64,000 bases of DNA from Hygrophila difformis. Lineage: Eukaryota; Streptophyta; Magnoliopsida; Lamiales; Acanthaceae. Shown here one piece after another: positions 58,701 through 64,000 of this stretch; the stretch's first letter is position 1; each line of letters begins with the position of its first letter. The translations under genes were made by a program, and so were the position numbers. The stretch spans positions 25,799,763 to 25,863,762 of the forward strand of contig JAOANR010000006.1 of the NCBI GenBank assembly GCA_030278955.1, in the 5' to 3' direction. The notes under the pieces are model-generated. The model worked only from the letters and a program-made list of their open reading frames with translations, was not told the origin of the DNA and did no database searches.

Positions 58701-61564
58701 ATTCAAACTTTCTAACATGCCCCGTCAATTTCAGGTTTCTGGTCGTGTTTGTGTCAGGTGTTGAGTAGGGATTAAACACAAAATTTGTAATCCGAACACG
58801 ACCCGAATCCAAAATGAACTTGAAATACCAAACCCGAACAAGACCTGAAAATTTTTAGGTCGGATTTCGAGTCGACCTGATTAGAGAAACCTACAATATT
58901 TTTGTGTCGGCCGGGTTTGTATTTTTGGGTCGTGTCCAAAATTGACAGCCCTTGATGCCCCCTTAGAAGGTTAGGGTTCGATCACAGTTACCCTACAGGC
59001 TACATCTGTGTGATTCTTTGTACTGAAAATGGTGACACTTACCACGAGACCGTAGTGAAGCCTCATTTTCCTCCCATTCAGCATAACATTGCCAGACATG
59101 ACCACATTCCCAGCCAGCCTACCTGCAATTCCACCATGTTCAAGTCAGAGGGTAAATCCTTTTTATTGATGTAATGTATTAACTGCAGTGGTTTTTTTTC
59201 TATGTAAATGTATTAACTGCACAACAACCACACTATGCTACACCCACCCTCATCCCCATGTGATGTGAGGTTTGATTCGAATTTAGTGATGGTTGTCTTA
59301 GCCAGTGTAGAAACATACTACATAACATACATACACTTCAATGACATTTGTTATTGGAAATAAATGCAATGCCACCAGTGAACTGACCAGACAACCTCAA
59401 CTCATACAGGCATCACCCTCGTCTGTGTATCTTGTGCTTTTGGTAGGTACAACTTTTAATGGGGTTTATTTCTATTTGTGGTCCTAACGGCAAAAATTGT
59501 GAACACTTGCTTCATAATGGATATAGCTCTTTAATTTACACGCTCCCACTGCATTAAGAGAGCATGCTGCATAAGTGTATTATTTTTGCGATGGAAAATT
59601 TTTTCATTGCAGATTATTAAAATCTTTTTATTAAATATACTAATTTGGCAATTTAGACGGAATTTGCCACAGATTCGAGTTCTATAAGAGAATATTTCGT
59701 TGCAAAAAATAAATCTTCTGGTACAAAAACAAGTTTTTGCGATGAAAAATTTCATCGCAAAATGCAATATTTTCGCGATGGAATTGGTAACGGATTCCAT
59801 TTCCGTAAGAAAACTTCCGTTGCGAAAATGAATTTTTCTTGTAGTGAATTTTGGGCATGGAATTCGATACATTTGCTTAATGCTTAATATTTAAAATATG
59901 TAAAAGTAAAAACTATATAAAATATACTTGTACATTTTAAATTATGCGATTAGATAAATTTATCAAGACCTAACTTAATTACTTATTATTTTTAATTATA
60001 TACTTATAATAAAATTGAGTTAAAATTGAATAATAATTTTGACGGGAGATGGAAGAAGTATGCATGCATTATTATTTTTTCTCTAAATTCTTCCAAAATT
60101 TAAAAAAAAAACTCACTCCGTCTCATTTAAAATGTCATTTACTGTTGGACACGGGAATTAAGGTGCATTTGATTTGTGAGCATATGATGGATCCATATAA
60201 CTGTAAGAGGGTAAAGTTACTACTACTATTTATAGAAACAAGATATACTTCCTCTGTTTTTGTGAATGTGTAACATACACTCTGCGCACGCAGTTCAATG
60301 TATATTTTTTAACAGTTAATAACTCACGTTGTATATAAGTAAAAATTATAAAAATTTGATATTATGAAACTACAAGATGAATTCTAACAAGATCTCACTT
60401 GACTATGTTTTTCCTCTATTATATAAACGTGAATCAAAGTCAAATAATGAATAGTGTCAAAACACCAAATGTTTCACATTTTTGAAAACGGAGGTAGTAT
60501 ATGAGTAAAATATTTTTGTTGGAACAGATGTAATCCTGTATATAGTCCATAAATACTCATGAATTTGAAAAGTACAATAAAAAAGCGGCCAGCTTTTAGC
60601 AGAAAATACTCCTCTAGTAACATGCTGACAAGCCTTCCCCTATATAGCATATACATAGTAGTTGGGGAATGCAATAAAGAAGGGATTTGATGTCCACACA
60701 GCCACAGTAGGAAGTTATTTACACCACTTGTTCAAAATCTAACATCACTTATTCGAATGTATAGCATAGATTGGTAATAAAAATTTTAACATACCATCAA
60801 ATGGCAATATTTATTGGAAAAAGCATTATTGCTGCTGTTGAATATGAACCAAAATATTAATGATATAATGGGCTCTAGCTGGGAAATAATTATGATTTTT
60901 TTTTTAAAAAAAAAAAATTCTTAAAAAAACCGTCAACTGGCCATATTTTTATTAAGCAAACTAAGAAAGAGGAATTTAAGTCTTATAATATGGATACTGT
61001 AAAATTTAGTTGAAAAGAAATAAAACTGACTTTATGGGTGTATAATGAAATAAAAATAACCAAATGTCAAGTAAGGGAATTAAGATAATTAATAAGAATG
61101 ATATCTAAGAATGATGTTGATAATGTTGAATTAAATGATCACATGTATTCACTCATTTATAGACACAAATATTTATAAGTTATAACATAGCATGATAGTC
61201 TAAATATGAATATGATATGATTATATGCAAATTATTCACTGAATATTCATTCACGCAAGAGATCGAAGAGAGGGAGAAACCAACCTGCTAAAGAATCCAA
61301 GAAAGTGGATTTTCCGGAGCCGGAAGGACCCATCACGGCCAAGATCCGGCCCGGAAGAGCATAACCCGTTAACCCATTTATGAGCCTTCTCGTCGGCCCC
61401 TTGCCAAAATTGGGTAGGACTGCGGTCAAGTCCTCCCAAGCCAAGCACGCTCCTCCTCCACCGCTGCCTTCCAGCTCGACCTGATCTGCCGCGGCTCCCC
61501 ACCCATTGTCGTGGCTCGGATGCACCTGATTAGGACCTGCTGCAGCTATCTCTATCTCCATCAT
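55769..61564 (-). CDS. ABC transporter G family, half-size, ABCG12/ABCG15 (CER5-like) type
   Basis: Nine exons on the minus strand: 61564-61285, 59122-59043, 58319-57858, 57757-57635, 57523-57389, 57314-57030, 56937-56665, 56550-56443, 56125-55769. All junctions are GT/AG and in frame, giving 700 residues with no breaks. ATP-binding domain: Walker [10 protein letters not shown] (79-87), Q-loop in VTQED (125), signature ISGGE (185-189), Walker B LLFLDEP (205-211), switch His in IHQPSS (242). The membrane domain follows, with [11 protein letters not shown] and [11 protein letters not shown] between helices. The C-terminus LKKRPSFRK then HSLSSQEGL is typical of the ABCG12/15 clade. Family role: plasma-membrane export of wax or other lipids, as dimers (ABCG12 with ABCG11). 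Whether this copy serves wax, pollen or another tissue cannot be told from sequence. Confidence 0.93.
58717..58952. mobile_element. Probable hAT MITE in ABCG intron 2
   Basis: The left end GCCCCGTCAATTTCAGGTT and the inverted right end AAGGGCTGTCAATTTTGGAC are similar. The body has GACCCGAA- and GGTCGGAT-type repeats on both strands. Target duplication is unclear. Confidence 0.6.
59565..59845. mobile_element. CACTA-like fragment in ABCG intron 1
   Basis: The right end, read on the minus strand, is CACTACAAGAAAAATTCATT, the classic CACTA (En/Spm) terminus. Leftward, TTTTGCGATGAAAAATTT and TTCGCGATGG-type subterminal repeats recur in both orientations. A matching left CACTA end was not found, so the element is truncated or degenerate there. 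Confidence 0.65.
60248..60497. mobile_element. Stowaway-like MITE, CTTCCTC family, in ABCG intron 1
   Basis: CTTCCTCTGTTTTTGTGAA at the left, TTTGAAAACGGAGGTAG at the right, TA flanks (60246-60247 and 60498-60499). Confidence 0.8.
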
Positions 61565-61685
61565 CGTTATATAATATAATGGCCTCTAACTAGGAAACAA
61601 TGTGACATTTAAAAGAGAAGGTGATCTAAAGAAAGCAAGAGTAGTTTTATACTAGTATACATGTGTACTTGGGAAGTGGCATTGG

Positions 61686-61694
61686 GTTTATATT
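61686..61694 (-). promoter_or_regulatory. Possible TATA box of the ABCG gene
   Basis: On the minus strand AATATAAAC lies about 120 bp upstream of the start codon at 61564. It is the only TATA-like core at a plausible distance that I noticed. Confidence 0.35.
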
Positions 61695-62037
61695 GAGGAT
61701 GGGAAGTAGTGTGTAGTGTTGTTATCAGATAGATGCAGAGAGTTGAATGTGTTGCAGGTATCTGGTTGGCTTTCATTTATGTTACTAGGTTAAAGTACGA
61801 TTCCCTTTTCCTTTTTCTTTTTTAAAAAAAAAATATAGAAGAAAAGATTGGAAGATTTATTTTTTTTTTTAAAAAAAAGAACATTGACAACGGTGTCGAC
61901 AAAGGTGTTTGTGGAGTCCAAATCACACAAATTACATGATTGGAAGATGGTTGATGAAGGCAATATGATGTACTATATAAAGAGAGAATATCTAATTTAG
62001 TCCTTTATTTTTCTAATAGTCAAATGAGTCCTCTATC

Positions 62038-62191
62038 GGGATATGGACTTACCCAAGCGGCAAAGTCCATGTCTTACAACTTTAAGGTTGGGAGTTCGAT
62101 TCCTTATTCGGCCCCCTATTCATCCCCTTACCCCTTTACAATTTGTGTGGTCCACCACCATTTCTCTGGCTTTGGCTCTTTAAAAAAAAAA
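62038..62191 (+). mobile_element. tRNA-derived SINE with 11-bp target duplication
   Basis: AGTCCTCTATC is repeated at 62027-62037 and 62192-62202. A-box-like CTTACCCAAGCGGCAAAG, B-box-like GGGAGTTCGATTCC, the family 3' domain and an A-tail are all present. Confidence 0.9.
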
Positions 62192-62202
62192 AGTCCTCTA
62201 TC

Positions 62203-62944
62203 TATCCTGGTTTTAGTTGATTTGATCATTTTACAATAAATTGACCCCATATTTCATTTAGACCTCAAAGTCAAAATTTTCATTTTAATTGGTCATTTTT
62301 CTGCATAATTGTACTGGTCTAAATGCCTTTATAATGTTCGCTTGGTTACTCTTGGAAGTTCCATCGGTATCTTTCTGTCTGTTCTACAGATGCAAATGTG
62401 AATTTTAGATCTAAAACTTCTTTGTTTAGGCTTTGAAATAATTTCAATGTGTCCTCTACTAATTCGTTCAAGATCTACATTTTCAAAAGTAACATTACTA
62501 CCCTACTAGCATAATCTTAATAGTTGTTTGGATTTTTCTGGAAATTTGAGATAGCTTAGAAGTTAGAACTTAGAACTATATATTTGAATCGATTTATTTC
62601 CCATCAATTCGTGTCCTCTCTTTCATTTCTTACTTTATAGGCATAAGTTTCTGGATTTCCTTGGGGATTTTTTTTTCCAGAGTGTTTGATCCACAAAGTT
62701 TTTCATAATCATATTCATTAAGAGATAAAATGTTAAAAGTAATATAATTAATATTATATTTCAATAATACCTAAGGTCTGAAATCAAGTATTATAGAAAT
62801 ATAAAATTTGCAATGAGGACTCAATTGCATAAAGTCAGAACTTCTTGGGGTAAGCGTCAACAATTTAAAAGGTGTGGGGCCAGAAATTAATATTTTGAAA
62901 GATAATTGGACGAAAATGACAATTTATTGAAAAGTTAGAGTATA
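62203..62944. other. AT-rich intergenic sequence
   Basis: Nothing recognisable on either strand. Confidence 0.6.
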
Positions 62945-62953
62945 ATATTTTGA

Positions 62954-63416
62954 CGGGAAAAAAGCCAAAATCATCCCACAACTTTCGTATGTTTATCAAA
63001 TGGTCCCATAATTGTGCACTTCACTTAATCCATCCAATATGTTTGCTAATCCTCGCCCAAATGATCTCATCCGAGGTTAATGATATCTCAGGCTGATGTG
63101 CCGCAAGGATTGAAGGCTTAATTATGGGACCATTTGAGAAACGGACGAAAGGTGTGGGATGATTAACTTGTTAATCCTCGCTTAATGATATCTCAGGCTG
63201 ATGTGCCGCAAGGATTGAGGGCTTAATTATGGGACCATTTGAGAAAAAGACGAAAGGTGTGGGATGATTAACCTGTTAATCCTCGCAATTAATCTCTGAT
63301 GGGATCATTTGGGTGAGGATTAGCAAACATATTGGATGTATTAAGTGAAGTGCACAATTATTGGACCATTTGAGAAATACACAAAAGTTGTGGGATGGTT
63401 TTGTTTTTTTTTTCCC
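62954..63416. mobile_element. Mutator-type MITE with long inverted arms and an internal tandem duplication
   Basis: ATATTTTGA flanks the element (62945-62953 and 63417-63425), a perfect 9-bp duplication. The ends GGGAAAAAAGCCAAAATCAT and the reverse complement of the right end (GGGAAAAAAAAAACAAAACC) lead into inverted arms of about 130 bp, through CATCCCACAACTTT and TGTGCACTTCACTTAAT. In the centre a segment of about 100 bp containing CAGGCTGATGTGCCGCAAGG is present twice in tandem (about 63080-63180 and 63181-63285). Confidence 0.85.
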
Positions 63417-63425
63417 ATATTTTGA

Positions 63426-63859
63426 CTATTGCAAAATTAAAGAACAGATTGAAAATTTTATAAAGTTAAAGGACCAATATTCCCCTTAGTAGTAACAACG
63501 ATATAGAAGTTTGTAGCGGTGAAAATTGTACGGATACAAGTGGATAGTGTTGAATACGGATATTATCCTATATTTATTTTTTGAATTCATCAAATTCGAA
63601 TAATATAAATAGGCGGATATGGATATGAATTAAAATATTTTGAGATAGGGGATACCGGCAGATATAATATATAAAAAGCGAATAATTCTTTTAACGGGTA
63701 ATTCTTTATTGATACAAAAAATTATCCGAGTACGTTATCCATAAAAAAAAATAAACTTCATAATTTCATTAAAATATTAAATTATTGGAAAAATAATATT
63801 TAAAATTTGATATAATATATAAAAAGCGAAAAAAATAAGACAAGTAAGAAATTAAGAGC
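63426..63859. other. AT-rich intergenic sequence
   Basis: Nothing recognisable on either strand. Confidence 0.55.
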
Positions 63860-64000
63860 CCGTTTGGATTGGCTTCTAGGGAGGTGCTTTTGGCTTTTGC
63901 TTCTGGCAAAAGCACTTCTAGTAGAAATTAGGTGTTTGTTTTGGCTTTTAAGAAAAAGCAAAAGCACCTCGAAAAGCGAAAAAAGTGCTTCTGGGAGAAG
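63860..64000. mobile_element. Repeat element cut by the window edge
   Basis: AGCCCGTTTGGATTGGCTT opens a segment full of GCTTTTGCTTCTGG and CAAAAGCAC inverted motifs. The opening is the same as a very common plant MITE-type terminus. The right end lies outside the window. Confidence 0.5.

Overview
This window is nuclear DNA of a flowering plant, probably a eudicot. It is AT-rich, its genes carry spliceosomal introns, it holds nearly every class of plant transposon, and it carries two recognisable plant genes: a TRAUCO/ASH2-type SPRY protein and a half-size ABCG transporter of the ABCG12/ABCG15 (CER5-like) type. The exact genus cannot be read with confidence. About three quarters of what can be explained is transposable-element DNA, often nested.

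Layout. 1-9159: the right part of a hAT transposon with a decayed BED/hAT transposase. A 5.9 kb L1-type LINE has split it, leaving a clear target-site duplication, and the region downstream of the transposase holds a captured two-exon fragment of COP9 signalosome subunit 2. 9.2-11.1 kb: two LINE RNase H remnants, one split by a small hAT MITE. 11721-20418: an 8.7 kb Mutator-like element with a perfect 9-bp target duplication, a decayed MURA transposase on the minus strand and a convergent ORF resembling the N-terminus of MULE-borne Ulp1-family proteins. 20.4-27.0 kb: MITEs, tRNA-derived SINEs and poly(A)-tailed inserts, several with target duplications. 27092-41686: a Ty3/Gypsy element of the Tat type, coding on the minus strand, with two RNase H domains and about 2% LTR divergence. 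Its 3' half carries a multi-exon plant mobile domain (PMD) gene in antisense, with its own promoter. 41.7-47.2 kb: a truncated SINE, a 2.5 kb non-autonomous hAT with an 8-bp target duplication, and MITEs. 47327-50445: TRAUCO-like gene (+). 50.4-55.8 kb: intergenic. 55769-61564: nine-exon ABCG gene (-), convergent with TRAUCO. 61.6-64 kb: a SINE, a palindromic Mutator-type MITE and a repeat cut by the window edge.

Most transposon genes are inactivated by frameshifts and stop codons; both host genes read open across all exons. The items most worth following are the antisense PMD gene inside the Tat element, the CSN2 capture in the hAT, the Ulp1-like ORF in the MULE, and a 500-N assembly gap that the sister LTR shows should be about 0 bp.
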